Positions 40,561-50,929 are shown, counted from the first letter of the stretch. The stretch: DNA of 64,000 nucleotides from Mesorhizobium sp. M1B.F.Ca.ET.045.04.1.1 (GCF_003952465.1 NZ_CP034448.1:2395001-2459000); one strand, 5' to 3'. Numbers and translations: made by a program. Notes: generated from the letters alone by a model not told the origin.

Positions 40561-41781
40561 CTATTGCTTCCGGAGCCATTTCAGCACTTCCAGGCTCGGA
40601 TAGCCATCCTGGGTCAAGCCGACCTTGGCCTGATAAGCCATGATGGCGGCCTTCGATCCGTCGCCGATCTTGCCGTCGAACTTGCCGTCATAATAGCCGT
40701 GCTCGGAAAGCCGCTTCTGCAATTCCTGGCGTTCCTCGAAGGTGAGCTTGGTGAAAGGCCGCTGCCAGTCCTGCACGAGACCGGTGCCGCCGGCGATCTC
40801 GTCGGCGAGAAGGCCGACGGCCAAAGCATATTTGTCGGCGTTGTTGTAGGCCTTGATGACCGAAAAATTCCTGATCATCAGGAATGCCGGTCCGCCCCTG
40901 CCGTCCGGCACCTTCAACGTCGCCTTATCGGTCAGGTTCCTGAACGGCTTGCCATTGGCCCTGGCGACACCGAGCGCCCGCCATTGCGCCAGCGTCTTCG
41001 ATCCGGCGGGCAGCTTGCCGGCCGGCAGGGTCACCTCGTAGCCCCAGGTCTTGCCGGCCTGCCAGCCGTTCTTCCTCAAAAGGTTGGCGGCGGTCGCCAA
41101 TGCGTCGGGGATCGAATTCCAGATATCGCGCCGGCCGTTGCCGTCCATGTCGACGGCATAGCGCTGATAGCTGGTCGGGATGAACTGCGTCTGGCCCATC
41201 GCGCCGGCCCAGGAACCCATGAGATGGCTTTCGTCGATGTCGCCGGTCTGCAGGATCTTCAGCGCGGCGATCAGCTGCGTACGGGCATATTTCGAGCGCT
41301 TCGGATCGCCATAGGCAAGGGTTGCCAGCGAACGGACGACATTGCGCATGATGTCGTCGCGCTTGAGGATCTCGCCATAGTTCGATTCCATCGACCAGAT
41401 GGCGAGAAGGACATTGCGGTCGACGCCGAACCGCGCCTCGATGCGATCCAGCCACGGCTTCCATTTGCGCGCCATCGCCTGTCCATTGGCCACCGACTGG
41501 TCATGCACACGGTTGTCGAAATAATCCCAGGCGGGGGCGGTGAATTCCGGTTGGGTGCGGGCCTTTTCCAGCACGACCGGGTCGGGCTCGATGCCCCTCA
41601 TGGCCTGGTCATAGACAGCGCCGGAAACGCCGCCCGCGACCGCGGTCGCGCGGAAGCCTGCGACCCACTGGCGGAACCCGGCATCGGCGAAAGCGGGTCC
41701 GGCGGGCATCAGCAAGGCAAGCGTCAGGCCGGCCGCCGTCACCAGTGCCGTCAGGCGCCTTGCGGTACTGCGAACGGACAT
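40561..41781 (-). CDS. lytic murein transglycosylase (MltB/SltB family) with peptidoglycan-binding domain
   Basis: This 406-residue periplasmic enzyme cleaves the glycan strands of peptidoglycan with formation of 1,6-anhydro-muramic acid. The signal peptide ends AFA at residue 33. The catalytic Glu is in WSMESNYGEI, and GSWAGAMGQTQFIPTSY and YAVDMDGNGRRDIW are typical of the SLT-fold MltB group. The C-terminal 60 residues form a PG_binding_1 domain (RLSEHGYYDGKFDGKIG). The ATG at 41781 has a GAGGAAAAG ribosome-binding site; the frame upstream is shorter and less likely. It is divergent from galU. The protein could be soluble, as no lipobox is present. Confidence 0.9.
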   Translation of the reverse strand: MSVRSTARRLTALVTAAGLTLALLMPAGPAFADAGFRQWVAGFRATAVAGGVSGAVYDQAMRGIEPDPVVLEKARTQPEFTAPAWDYFDNRVHDQSVANGQAMARKWKPWLDRIEARFGVDRNVLLAIWSMESNYGEILKRDDIMRNVVRSLATLAYGDPKRSKYARTQLIAALKILQTGDIDESHLMGSWAGAMGQTQFIPTSYQRYAVDMDGNGRRDIWNSIPDALATAANLLRKNGWQAGKTWGYEVTLPAGKLPAGSKTLAQWRALGVARANGKPFRNLTDKATLKVPDGRGGPAFLMIRNFSVIKAYNNADKYALAVGLLADEIAGGTGLVQDWQRPFTKLTFEERQELQKRLSEHGYYDGKFDGKIGDGSKAAIMAYQAKVGLTQDGYPSLEVLKWLRKQ

Positions 41782-42017
41782 CTTTTCCTCCTTCGTCAAA
41801 TCAGGAAGGATCATTCAACGCCGAACCGGGTTAGTATTTAGTTTACCATAGGGGCCGCTAGGAACGAAAAGTGCGGTCACGGCCTTTCGCCGGTCAATCC
41901 GGCCGTTCTGTAGTTCAACATTCCGGCGTGAAAATGATTCCCGTCGTGAAAATGTCGGAGGGGATTGCGGAGCGGAGCGCCGAGCGGATAATGGGTTCAA
42001 AAAAGGATGGGTGGAGC

Positions 42018-42923
42018 ATGAAGCGAGTTCGCAAGGCAGTTTTCCCGGTCGCCGGCCTCGGCACACGGTTTCTTCCAGCCACCAAGGCCATTCCGAAGGA
42101 GATGCTGACGGTCGTCGACCGGCCGGTCATCCAATATGTTGTCGATGAGGCGCGCGATGCGGGCATCGAGCATTTCATCTTCGTCACCGGTCGCAACAAG
42201 GCGGTCATCGAGGATCATTTCGACGTCCAGTTCGAGCTCTACGACACGCTGGCCCAGCGCGGCAAGGACGATCAGCTCGCCCGCCTGCAGCGACTGCAGC
42301 CGGCGCCGGGGCAGACCAGCTTCACGCGCCAGCAGGTGCCGATGGGGCTTGGCCATGCCGTCTGGTGCGCGCGCGAGCTTGTCGGCGACGAGCCGTTCGC
42401 GCTGCTGTTGCCCGATATGATCATGCAGTCGGAGAAAAGCTGCATGAAGGATATGGTCGAGCTCTATGCCGAGACCGGCAACAACATCATCGCCGTGCAG
42501 GAATGCGACCCGGCCGAAGCGCACAAATACGGCATCGTCGGCCGCGGCGAGGATACCCATCACGGCTTCCGCATCACCGAAATGGTGGAGAAGCCGAAAC
42601 CGGGCACGGCGCCCTCCAATCTCTTCATCAACGGGCGCTATATCCTGCAGCCGGAGATTTTCGGCATCCTCGAAAGCCAGGAGCGCGGCGCAGGCAACGA
42701 GATCCAACTGACGGATGCGATGCTGAAGCTCGAGAGGCAGCAGTCCTTCTACGGCTATCATTACAAAGGCCGCACCTTCGACTGCGGCTCGCCGGAAGGC
42801 TTCGTCGAGGCCAATGTCGCTTTCGCGCTCTGGCGCAACGATATGAACGCGAGCATGGCCGGGGTCATCCGCACGCTGCTGGATGAGGTGCAGCCGACCG
42901 AACGCCGCGGTGCCGCCTTTTAG
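42018..42923 (+). CDS. galU: UTP-glucose-1-phosphate uridylyltransferase
   Basis: This 301-residue enzyme makes UDP-glucose for exopolysaccharide, lipopolysaccharide and cyclic glucan synthesis. The N-terminal nucleotide-binding motif [19 protein letters not shown] is complete, followed by [13 protein letters not shown]. Later motifs include [16 protein letters not shown] and GNEIQLTDA, which contact the sugar phosphate. The ATG at 42018 follows GGTGGAG and fits the conserved N-terminus; upstream frame ATGs at 41934 and 41952 would add an unrelated extension. It is divergent from the lytic transglycosylase gene across 236 bp. Confidence 0.94.
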   Translation: MKRVRKAVFPVAGLGTRFLPATKAIPKEMLTVVDRPVIQYVVDEARDAGIEHFIFVTGRNKAVIEDHFDVQFELYDTLAQRGKDDQLARLQRLQPAPGQTSFTRQQVPMGLGHAVWCARELVGDEPFALLLPDMIMQSEKSCMKDMVELYAETGNNIIAVQECDPAEAHKYGIVGRGEDTHHGFRITEMVEKPKPGTAPSNLFINGRYILQPEIFGILESQERGAGNEIQLTDAMLKLERQQSFYGYHYKGRTFDCGSPEGFVEANVAFALWRNDMNASMAGVIRTLLDEVQPTERRGAAF

Positions 42924-42971
42924 GGTAATTGCCGATATTCAGCTATGCCGGGACCGCTTCGGCGGCACCCC

Positions 42972-44765
42972 TCAGCGCTGCACCTTCAGGCCGAGATAGA
43001 CGCTGTTGGCGACATAGTCGCGGCCGGGCAGGTTGCTGGTGAGCTTCTCCGTCCTCACCCGCGTGGTGAGGCCGGCGTAACGGTTCAGCCACCAGGTCAG
43101 CCCGGCCTCGGCGCTCAAGATCAGATCGTGGCCGTCGGAGCCGGTATAGTTCCGCCAATCGAGGCCAAGCGACGAATTCGCCGTCAGATTGGCGCGGACC
43201 TGGCGCTCTCCGGTGAGCCGGCCCGAGTAGAGGACGTCGCCGCTCTCGTTGGCCGCGGTCGTGCTCTCGATCGTGGTCCTACCGGTGAGACCGATGATGG
43301 TGCCGCGCTCGGGCGACCATTTGAGATCGGCATTGACGTATGGGCCGGCATTGGCCGGCAGGCGGTCGTCGTCGATGGCTTCGCGCAGCCATCCGACGGA
43401 GAACTCGCCGGACAGCTTGTCGTCCATGTCGAGCTCGAGGCCGGCGCGCGCGCCGAGCCGCGTCGAGGAGCGTTCGAAACCGTTGCTGTCGAGGCGCAGA
43501 TCATAGACCCGCCGGCCGGCTTCCACCTCGGCGAACGGGGTGACGGCCGGTGACACCTGGTAGCCGGTGCGCAAGGTCGCGGAATAGAGCGTGGAGTCGC
43601 GATCCTTCTGCGACAGGACGGTGCCATCCGAGAGCTTGGCGTCGCCATAAAAGTCATGTGTGACCGCACCGGTCAGCGTGTAGCGCATCTTGCCGACATC
43701 CTTCTCGATGCCGAGGCTGCCGTCCACGGTCTGGCGCAGCGGCTGCGAGGTGACGCCGGCGATGGCATCCGGCGAGGACGCCGATTCCGGCACTGCTTCA
43801 TAGCCGAGCTTGGCGATGGCGCGCAGCTCATGGTCGAGGTCGACGTTGAGCTGGCCCTCGATCCGGCCCTGCGCATCGTTGATCTTCTGGCCCGAGAGCG
43901 TGTTGCGGAATATGCCGTAGCCGTTGATCAGCGCTGAATTCTCGCGCCAGTCCGAGGTGGCGGAAAAACGCAGCGCCGTCTCGGACAACACCGCCGGCCT
44001 GCCGCCGCTGCTGGCATCGGCATTGGACGTCGCGGTGAAGCCCTGCTCCAGTGTCGGCCGGAAGACGAAGGTGCCGACCTTGATGCCGGTGGCGGCAAAG
44101 GGATCGTCCTCGGGTTTGACTTTCTGGCCTTCGATCGACCCGGTACGCTCGGCGCCGGGATCGAGCTTCTGCCTGTCGATGCTGTCGATGGTAAGGGCGC
44201 GGCGGTTGGGACCGTCCTGGTCGGTGGCCGCGGTATCGGCCTGGTCGCCGGCGACGGCGGTCCTGGTCGTGCTGCCGGTGGTCTCTCCGGGCTTCTTTTT
44301 GACCTTTTTCTTGTCGGCCGCCTTGACGTCTTTTTTTGCGTTGGCGTCAGCCGCGCGCTGCCTGGCGGTCGAAGGCCGGCGCGGTTTGGCCGCGGTCTGA
44401 TCGTCGGCGAACGGGTCGTCGGTCGCTTGCGGCTGGTCGAAGATGCTCCCAGTCGCGCCCGCTGTCTGGTCGTCGCCAGGCACCGCACCCAGGCTCGCCG
44501 GCTCATAGGGGTTGGCTTGTGTCTGGTCCTCGGCCGTCTGGGCCGCCGGAGCAGCCTGATCCAGCGATCCTTGCGCGCGCAATTGCCTCGCCTTGCGCTG
44601 CTGGTCGGCCAGGATCGCCGATTCCGAGACCTCGCCGCGCAGCTCGGTTTCCTGCGCGAAGGCCGGCGCCGGGCGCAGCAAGGCAAGAACGCTCGCAGCC
44701 ACCAGCAGCGTGCTGACGGCTATGCCCTTTCGACCTCTTATCGTTTCAGGCTGGGCCCCGGACAT
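42972..44765 (-). CDS. outer-membrane beta-barrel protein with low-complexity N-terminal region
   Basis: This 597-residue exported protein has a signal peptide ending AFA at residue 37. Residues about 40-220 are rich in Ala, Gln, Asp and Lys (KKDVKAADKKKVKKK) and probably disordered in the periplasm. From about 230 to the end alternating amphipathic strands appear (FVFRPTLEQGFTATSN, LRTGYQVSPAVTPFAEVEAG), as in porin-like BBP2 barrels of rhizobia. The ending is VYLGLKVQR rather than a terminal aromatic. An ATG at 44765 is chosen over the GTG codons at 44771-44774. A possible CtrA half-site lies upstream. The role is unknown; envelope polysaccharide or copper/metal export are possibilities. 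Confidence 0.78.
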   Translation of the reverse strand: MSGAQPETIRGRKGIAVSTLLVAASVLALLRPAPAFAQETELRGEVSESAILADQQRKARQLRAQGSLDQAAPAAQTAEDQTQANPYEPASLGAVPGDDQTAGATGSIFDQPQATDDPFADDQTAAKPRRPSTARQRAADANAKKDVKAADKKKVKKKPGETTGSTTRTAVAGDQADTAATDQDGPNRRALTIDSIDRQKLDPGAERTGSIEGQKVKPEDDPFAATGIKVGTFVFRPTLEQGFTATSNADASSGGRPAVLSETALRFSATSDWRENSALINGYGIFRNTLSGQKINDAQGRIEGQLNVDLDHELRAIAKLGYEAVPESASSPDAIAGVTSQPLRQTVDGSLGIEKDVGKMRYTLTGAVTHDFYGDAKLSDGTVLSQKDRDSTLYSATLRTGYQVSPAVTPFAEVEAGRRVYDLRLDSNGFERSSTRLGARAGLELDMDDKLSGEFSVGWLREAIDDDRLPANAGPYVNADLKWSPERGTIIGLTGRTTIESTTAANESGDVLYSGRLTGERQVRANLTANSSLGLDWRNYTGSDGHDLILSAEAGLTWWLNRYAGLTTRVRTEKLTSNLPGRDYVANSVYLGLKVQR

Positions 44766-44821
44766 CGTCACCACTGCTTGCGCGGCGCGGTTGCGCCATA
44801 CTTACCGAACCGTAAAGGCGG

Positions 44822-44829
44822 ATGGTTAA
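44822..44829. promoter_or_regulatory. possible CtrA half-site between barrel and kdsD-like genes
   Basis: ATGGTTAA, the complement of TTAACCAT, lies in the 139-bp divergent gap, 57 bp from the barrel gene and 76 bp from the isomerase gene. Confidence 0.35.
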
Positions 44830-44904
44830 CGGAGGGTTGAGGCGGGCCGATTCCGCTGCCCCCGGCGCACGCGAAACGGGAATTCCGTTGGACAGGCGGG
44901 CGAC

Positions 44905-45927
44905 ATGGCGCTAATGGCATCTGCCATGCATGCGGGGTCCCCAGGAAGAAAGCCGCCGGACAGGCAGGCCGCGATCGAATCGGCGCTGAGAACGGTGGCG
45001 ACGGAGCAGGCCGGTATCGCTGCGCTTGCCGCAGCGCTCGACAACGGTCTGGCCGAGCCGTTCGCGGCAGCCATCGATCTCATCTCGCGGATCGAGGGAC
45101 GTGTCATCGTCACCGGTGTCGGCAAGAGCGGCCATATCGGCTCAAAGATCGCGGCCACGCTCGCCTCGACCGGCACACCTGCCTTCTTCGTCCATCCGGC
45201 CGAGGCCAATCATGGCGATCTCGGCATGATCGCCAAGGACGACGCTATCATCGCCATGTCATGGTCGGGCGAGAGCAAGGAACTGATGGGCATCGTCGCC
45301 TATTCCAGGCGCTTTTCGATCCCGCTGATCGCCATCACCTCCGGCGGGAGTTCGGCGCTGGCGCGTGCCGCCGACGTGGTGCTGCTCCTGCCGCCGGCGC
45401 CGGAGGCCTGTCCGCACGGGCTGGCGCCGACGACATCGGCGCTGCTGCAACTGGTCATGGGCGATGCGCTGGCGATCGCTTTGCTCGAGGCGCGCGGCTT
45501 CACGCCCGATCATTTCCGCACCTTCCATCCCGGCGGCCAGCTCGGCGCCAACCTGACGCAGCTGCGCGAGATCATGCATGTCGGCGAGCGGCTGCCGCTG
45601 GTGCCGTCGGGCACCGGCATGCGCGAGGCGATCGCCGAACTGTCGCGCAAAGGCTTCGGCTGCGTGGCGATCACCGGCGCCGATGGCGCGCTGATCGGCA
45701 TCATCACCGACGGCGACATCCGCCGCCATATCGGCAGCGATCTTCTGTCGATGAACGTCGATCAGGTGATGACGAAGAAGCCGAAGACGGCGGCCCCCGA
45801 CACGCTGGTGGCGACGGCATTGCAGACGATCAATACGTCCGCCATCACCAGCCTGATGGTGGTCGAAGGCGGACGGCCGGTCGGCCTTGTGCATCTGCAC
45901 GATCTGCTGCGCATCGGCGCCGCCTAG
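44905..45927 (+). CDS. kdsD: arabinose-5-phosphate isomerase (KpsF/GutQ family)
   Basis: This 340-residue enzyme interconverts ribulose 5-phosphate and arabinose 5-phosphate, the first step towards KDO for lipopolysaccharide. The SIS domain is at about residues 55-185, with VTGVGKSGHIGSKIAATLASTGTP and HPAEANHGDLGM. The conserved HFRTFHPGGQLG follows. Two CBS motifs occupy about 215-340 (IIGIITDGDIRRHI and VGLVHLHDLL). The ATG at 44905 gives an N-terminus about 20 residues longer than usual, so a later start is possible. The stop lies 2 bp from the stop of the convergent NfeD gene. Confidence 0.9.
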   Translation: MALMASAMHAGSPGRKPPDRQAAIESALRTVATEQAGIAALAAALDNGLAEPFAAAIDLISRIEGRVIVTGVGKSGHIGSKIAATLASTGTPAFFVHPAEANHGDLGMIAKDDAIIAMSWSGESKELMGIVAYSRRFSIPLIAITSGGSSALARAADVVLLLPPAPEACPHGLAPTTSALLQLVMGDALAIALLEARGFTPDHFRTFHPGGQLGANLTQLREIMHVGERLPLVPSGTGMREAIAELSRKGFGCVAITGADGALIGIITDGDIRRHIGSDLLSMNVDQVMTKKPKTAAPDTLVATALQTINTSAITSLMVVEGGRPVGLVHLHDLLRIGAA

Positions 45928-45929
45928 GT

Positions 45930-46427
45930 TCAGATAGCTTCGACGGTCAGCTCCAGGTCGGTGTCTGCTGCGCCGGTAACGCGCACTTGCGCACCCGCCG
46001 GAAGATCCGGGCCGGAGACGCGCCACAGCGTATCCCCCAGCCGGATGCGGCCGCGCCCGTTCTGGATCGGCTCGGCAAGCGTGGCCGTGCGGCCGACCAT
46101 CTGTGCGCCACGACGGTTGAGCAGCGGCTGATCGACCTCACCGGCGCGTGCTGCCGTCAGCCTCTTGCCGACGAAGGCCGAAATCACGGACAGGACGAGA
46201 AAGGCCAGAACCTGAACCTGCCACGTCCAAATGGCGCCATTCAACTCGGCCTGCCACGGCCAGATGGCGGCATAGCCGATGAACAGCGATATCGCGCCGA
46301 TGATGAGGGCCGCGATGCCGATCCACAGCATGAACACGCCCGGCGCCACGATTTCCATCACCAGGAGGACGAAGCCGAGAACCATCCAGTTCCACGGGCC
46401 GAGTTCCGAAACGATGCGGTCGATCAT
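45930..46427 (-). CDS. NfeD-like membrane protein
   Basis: This encodes a 165-residue membrane protein with three or four hydrophobic helices in the first 100 residues (WMVLGFVLLVMEIVAPGVFMLWIGIAALIIGAI) and a C-terminal OB-fold domain (about 110-165, GRTATLAEPIQNGRGRIRLGDTLWRV). It lies 28 bp after the stomatin gene, the widespread bacterial SPFH-NfeD pairing; the two are thought to act together in membrane quality control or lipid-domain organisation. The ATG at 46427 is chosen because the longer frame overlaps the stomatin gene. Confidence 0.87.
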   Translation of the reverse strand: MIDRIVSELGPWNWMVLGFVLLVMEIVAPGVFMLWIGIAALIIGAISLFIGYAAIWPWQAELNGAIWTWQVQVLAFLVLSVISAFVGKRLTAARAGEVDQPLLNRRGAQMVGRTATLAEPIQNGRGRIRLGDTLWRVSGPDLPAGAQVRVTGAADTDLELTVEAI

Positions 46428-46455
46428 TGACGTTCTCCCCCACCCACACGTTGGA

Positions 46456-47406
<951 letters not shown>

Positions 47407-47542
47407 TTCGTTTCTCCCTCAAAAGGCGGCGACCTCACGAAATCACTTAAGTGTGTTTCCGCAACGTTACAATCAGGTGATCACGAATATTGGTTAGCGG
47501 AGGCTTTTGCGCACCGGCATCAGGACCTGTCGGTGAAGCTCG

Positions 47543-48607
47543 TCACACCCAGCCGCGCAGTTCGCGCCGGACCAGCGCCTCGATCACCGCCACGCCCTCG
47601 GCGCTGTCGTTGAGGCAAGGAATATGGGCGAAGTTCCTGCCGCCGGCATGGTGGAACGTCTCGGCCGCTTCGCGGCCGATCTCGTCCAGCGTCTCGATGC
47701 AGTCGACCGAAAATCCCGGATTGACGATGGCGATCGACCTGACGCCGTCCTTCGCCAGCTTCTCGACGGTGACGTCGGTGTAGGGCTGCAGCCATTCCTG
47801 CGCGCCGAAGCGCGACTGGAAAGTTGTAATCAGCTTCTTCTCGTCCCAGCCGAGCCTTGCCCGCAGCAGCCGCGTCGTCTCCAGGCAATGCGCCCGATAA
47901 GGATCGCCCTTGTCGGAATAGGGCTTCGGGATGCCGTGGTAGGAAGTGATCACCACCTCCGGCTCGAAATCGAGCGTCGCCAGATGCTTCTCGATCGAAC
48001 GCGCGAGCGCCTCGATATAGACCGGCTCGTCGTAATAGGGCGGCACGCTGCGGATTGCCGGCGCATGCCTGATCTTCATCAGCGCGCGGAACAGCTGGTC
48101 GTTGGCGGTCGCCGTCGTCGTCGCCGAATATTGCGGGTAGAGCGGAAAGCTGAGGATGCGCTCGCAGCCTTGCTCGACCAGCCGTTGGGCGACGCTACCC
48201 GTTGAAGGGTCGCCGTAGCGCATCGCCCAGTCGACCACGACGTTCGGCAGGTCAGCGAGCGCACCGGCGAGTTTCTCGGCCTGCGCGCGCGTAAAGGTGC
48301 GCAGCGGCGACTCGTTTTTTTCGCGGTTCCAGATTCTGGCGTAGTTGGCGCCGGACTTTTTCGGCCGCGTGGTGAGAACCAGCCCGTAGAGGATCGGATA
48401 CCAGATCGCCTTGTTGAGCTCGATGACGCGCGGATCGGAGAGGAATTCCCTCAGATACCGCCACATCGGCTTGAAGTCGGTGCCGTCAGGCGTGCCGAGA
48501 TTGATCAGCATGATGCCGATCTTGCCCGCTGTCACCGGCGCGGCACCCGCCGGCGCCGGATCTGCGGTCTCGGCGGCTTTCGCATCGGCGGGGTTGGCAA
48601 GCGTCAT
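47543..48607 (-). CDS. hemH: ferrochelatase
   Basis: This 354-residue enzyme inserts Fe2+ into protoporphyrin IX to make haem. The motif INLGTPDGT opens the catalytic domain, preceded by an unusual 30-residue Ala-rich extension. The active-site His is in ITSYHGIPKPY, and the conserved Glu is in NPGFSVDCIETLDEI. AMRYGDPS and LYPQYSATTT also match. Cys are present (DCIE, PCLND), but the arrangement does not look like the C-terminal 2Fe-2S motif of some members. It is probably monocistronic. Confidence 0.94.
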   Translation of the reverse strand: MTLANPADAKAAETADPAPAGAAPVTAGKIGIMLINLGTPDGTDFKPMWRYLREFLSDPRVIELNKAIWYPILYGLVLTTRPKKSGANYARIWNREKNESPLRTFTRAQAEKLAGALADLPNVVVDWAMRYGDPSTGSVAQRLVEQGCERILSFPLYPQYSATTTATANDQLFRALMKIRHAPAIRSVPPYYDEPVYIEALARSIEKHLATLDFEPEVVITSYHGIPKPYSDKGDPYRAHCLETTRLLRARLGWDEKKLITTFQSRFGAQEWLQPYTDVTVEKLAKDGVRSIAIVNPGFSVDCIETLDEIGREAAETFHHAGGRNFAHIPCLNDSAEGVAVIEALVRRELRGWV

Positions 48608-48697
48608 CGACTGTCTCCGGGCAGGCGCCGTAAAACTAGCGACGCCCTGCTGCTTTTCAATGCCGCGTCTGGCCGCACCTTATCCCGCTCCCGCCCG

Positions 48698-48732
48698 AAA
48701 ACAGAACACCCGCCCGGTTGCCCGGACGGGTG
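48698..48732 (-). terminator. terminator of 5'-nucleotidase gene
   Basis: On the minus strand CACCCG-T-CCGG (48732-48722) pairs with CCGG-G-CGGGTG (48717-48707) and is followed by TTCTGTTTT. It lies about 23 bp after the nucleotidase stop. Confidence 0.75.
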
Positions 48733-48755
48733 CCCCTGAATTTTCCGGCGAGAGA

Positions 48756-50795
48756 TTACTTGGCAGCCGGCGGGATGGTCAGCGTCGCGCCGAGCGGCAG
48801 GCGGCGCGGCCTGTAGTCCTTGTTGGCCTCGGAAATCAGCTTCCATTTGGTGCCGTCGCCATAGTTTTTCTTGGCCAGGTCCCAGTAAGTGTCGCCGGCG
48901 GCGATCACATGGTTGGTTTCTGGGCTGGTCCCGGCCGGCTTGGCCGGCTCGGGGGCAGGAGTCGCCGGAGCAGTCTCGGCAGGTTTTGCCGCTTCCGACG
49001 TTGCCGGTGTCGTCTCGGCCGGAACGGTCGGCGGCGTGCCGGCGATGTCGCCGGAATTGGATGGCAAAGCCGGCATTGCGGTTTCGGCGGTGGCAGGCGC
49101 GGTCTCGGCCGGCTTCGCAGGCTCGGCCGCCGGCGCGGTTGCTGCGGGCGCGGTCTCGGCAGGTTTTGCAGGTTCCGCCGCCGCCGCGCCGACCTCGGTG
49201 ATGCGGCCGTCGAGCTTCGGCGTATAGGGCCGGTGCGCGCCGAGATAGTCGGCCACCACCTGCTCCAGCCCGGGACCGTAGTCATAGGCGTCCGTCGCCT
49301 TCTCGGCGAAGACCTTGTAGCCGTCGCCGCCCTGGCGGACATAGTTGTTGGTGGCGACCAGATACTGCTTCTCCGGATTGATCGGCGCCCAGGCGCCGTT
49401 CTCCATCACCTCGACCGATTTGACGCGGCCGGCATTGGGCGCCACCGACTTGTCGAAGGCGTATTTCAGCCCGGCCACCTGCGGGAAACGGCCGGCGCCG
49501 TCCTCGATCTGGCTGAGCCCGTTTTCGAGACCGGCGACCAGGTCCTTGCCGGAGATCTTGAACGTCGCCAGCGTGTTCTGGAACGGCAGCACGGTCAGCA
49601 CCTCGCCCATGGTCACGGTGCCCTGGTCAATCGAGGCGCGCAGGCCGCCGCCGTTCGAAATGACGATCTCGACGCCCTGGCCCTTGACGCGATCGAGGAC
49701 GGCGTCGGAGACAAGATTGCCCATCTCGCATTCCCGCGCCCGGCAATTCTCGCGGCTGCCGTCGATGGCCTTGGTGGTCTCGGCGACTTCCTTGTTCTTC
49801 AGCGCCTCGATCGGCGCGCCAAGCTCCTTGATACGGGCGAGCACGGCCGGATCGGGCGTGATCGACTTGTCGAGATAGATCGGGTCGCCGCCCGCTTCCT
49901 TGACCACGCCATTGTCGTCGAATACGACCTTGAACTCGCCGAGATATTTCGAATAGGACGCCGCCTGCACGACCGGCACCTTGTAGCCGTCGGGGTTGTC
50001 GACCATCGTCGGATAGGGGCCCGCCGCCTTCGGGTCGGTGTTCGACAGAAGCGTGTGGCTGTGGCCGCCGACCACCACGTCGACGCCAGGGATTTTCGCG
50101 ATGACATCGCGCTCGCGGTTGTAGCCGATATGGGTGACGGCGATGATCTTGTTGATGCCCTGCGCCTTCAGTTTCTCGACCTCGGCGGTGATCGACTTGA
50201 CGTCGTCCTCGATGGCGATGTTGGGACCGGGCGAGGCGAGCTCGGGCGTGTCGTTGGTGACGGCGCCGACAATGCCGATCTTCTGGCCGCCGACCTCGAC
50301 CACGATCGACGGCTTGATCTTGCCCTTGGCGCCGGACTTGTCGTTGGGCACGACATTGGCGCTGACGACCGGGAACTGCGCCTTGTCGAGGTAAGGCACC
50401 AGCGCGCTCTCGCCGTCGTCGAATTCGTGATTGCCGAGCGTCACCGCGTCGGGCTTCATCTGATTGAGGAATTCCTCTTCCGCGGCGCCCTTGTACGTGA
50501 TGTAGAACAGCGACCCCTGAAAACTGTCGCCGGCATTGAGCAGCAGCACGTTCTGGCCTTCGAGCTTCTTGCGCTCCTGCGCGATCGCAGTGATCAGCCG
50601 GCCCGCGCCGCCGATGCATTCGCCCTTGGTCTCCTCCTCGGCGGAACAGGTCGACTCGTATTTGTTGTTGCCTTCGATGCGACTGTGCCAATCGTTGAAA
50701 TGCAGGATGTTCAGCGTGTAGTCGGCAAAGGAGGCTCCGGCCGACAGGCTGAGTACTGATGCTGAAAGGGCGGCAATGGCGGCAAATTTCTTCAT
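48756..50795 (-). CDS. periplasmic 5'-nucleotidase/UDP-sugar hydrolase with LysM tail
   Basis: This 679-residue exported enzyme has a signal peptide ending ASFA (about residue 24). The metallophosphatase domain carries ILHFNDWHSR, NAGDSFQGS, LGNHEFDDGE and VVGGHSHTLL as metal ligands, followed by the 5'-nucleotidase C-terminal domain with SNGGGLRASI. It should dephosphorylate extracytoplasmic nucleotides or UDP-sugars. From about residue 535 an Ala/Pro/Glu-rich linker contains repeated KPAETAPA-like units. The final 50 residues (HVIAAGDTYWDLAKKNYGDGTKW) form a LysM peptidoglycan-binding domain. The ATG at 50795 follows GGGAGACGA. The LysM fusion suggests wall anchoring. Confidence 0.9.
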   Translation of the reverse strand: MKKFAAIAALSASVLSLSAGASFADYTLNILHFNDWHSRIEGNNKYESTCSAEEETKGECIGGAGRLITAIAQERKKLEGQNVLLLNAGDSFQGSLFYITYKGAAEEEFLNQMKPDAVTLGNHEFDDGESALVPYLDKAQFPVVSANVVPNDKSGAKGKIKPSIVVEVGGQKIGIVGAVTNDTPELASPGPNIAIEDDVKSITAEVEKLKAQGINKIIAVTHIGYNRERDVIAKIPGVDVVVGGHSHTLLSNTDPKAAGPYPTMVDNPDGYKVPVVQAASYSKYLGEFKVVFDDNGVVKEAGGDPIYLDKSITPDPAVLARIKELGAPIEALKNKEVAETTKAIDGSRENCRARECEMGNLVSDAVLDRVKGQGVEIVISNGGGLRASIDQGTVTMGEVLTVLPFQNTLATFKISGKDLVAGLENGLSQIEDGAGRFPQVAGLKYAFDKSVAPNAGRVKSVEVMENGAWAPINPEKQYLVATNNYVRQGGDGYKVFAEKATDAYDYGPGLEQVVADYLGAHRPYTPKLDGRITEVGAAAAEPAKPAETAPAATAPAAEPAKPAETAPATAETAMPALPSNSGDIAGTPPTVPAETTPATSEAAKPAETAPATPAPEPAKPAGTSPETNHVIAAGDTYWDLAKKNYGDGTKWKLISEANKDYRPRRLPLGATLTIPPAAK
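48918..49190. repeat. intragenic Ala-Pro-Glu repeat in the nucleotidase linker
   Basis: The coding stretch encodes a degenerate repeat of AEPAKPAETAPA and related units (at least four). It is likely a flexible spacer between the enzyme and the LysM domain and could change length by slippage. Confidence 0.7.
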
Positions 50796-50929
50796 CTTCG
50801 TCTCCCGGATGCACTGACCTGAAATGCTTAAACCCCTCGCTTGACTGGAACATAACAGCCAGCTTCCGGTCATGTTCACATCGCGTTTTGGCCGATGCAA
50901 GCGGAAATCGGGAAGAGGTTTGCCAGCAC

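Noticed and set aside
48918..49190. Possible CRISPR or satellite array
   Set aside because: The repetition is in the reading frame and encodes an Ala/Pro/Glu linker. Units are degenerate, without uniform spacers or nearby cas genes.
48411..50759. Long open frame (782 codons) on the plus strand across hemH and the 5'-nucleotidase
   Set aside because: It is antisense to two genes with clear catalytic motifs and lacks recognisable domains or a ribosome-binding site.
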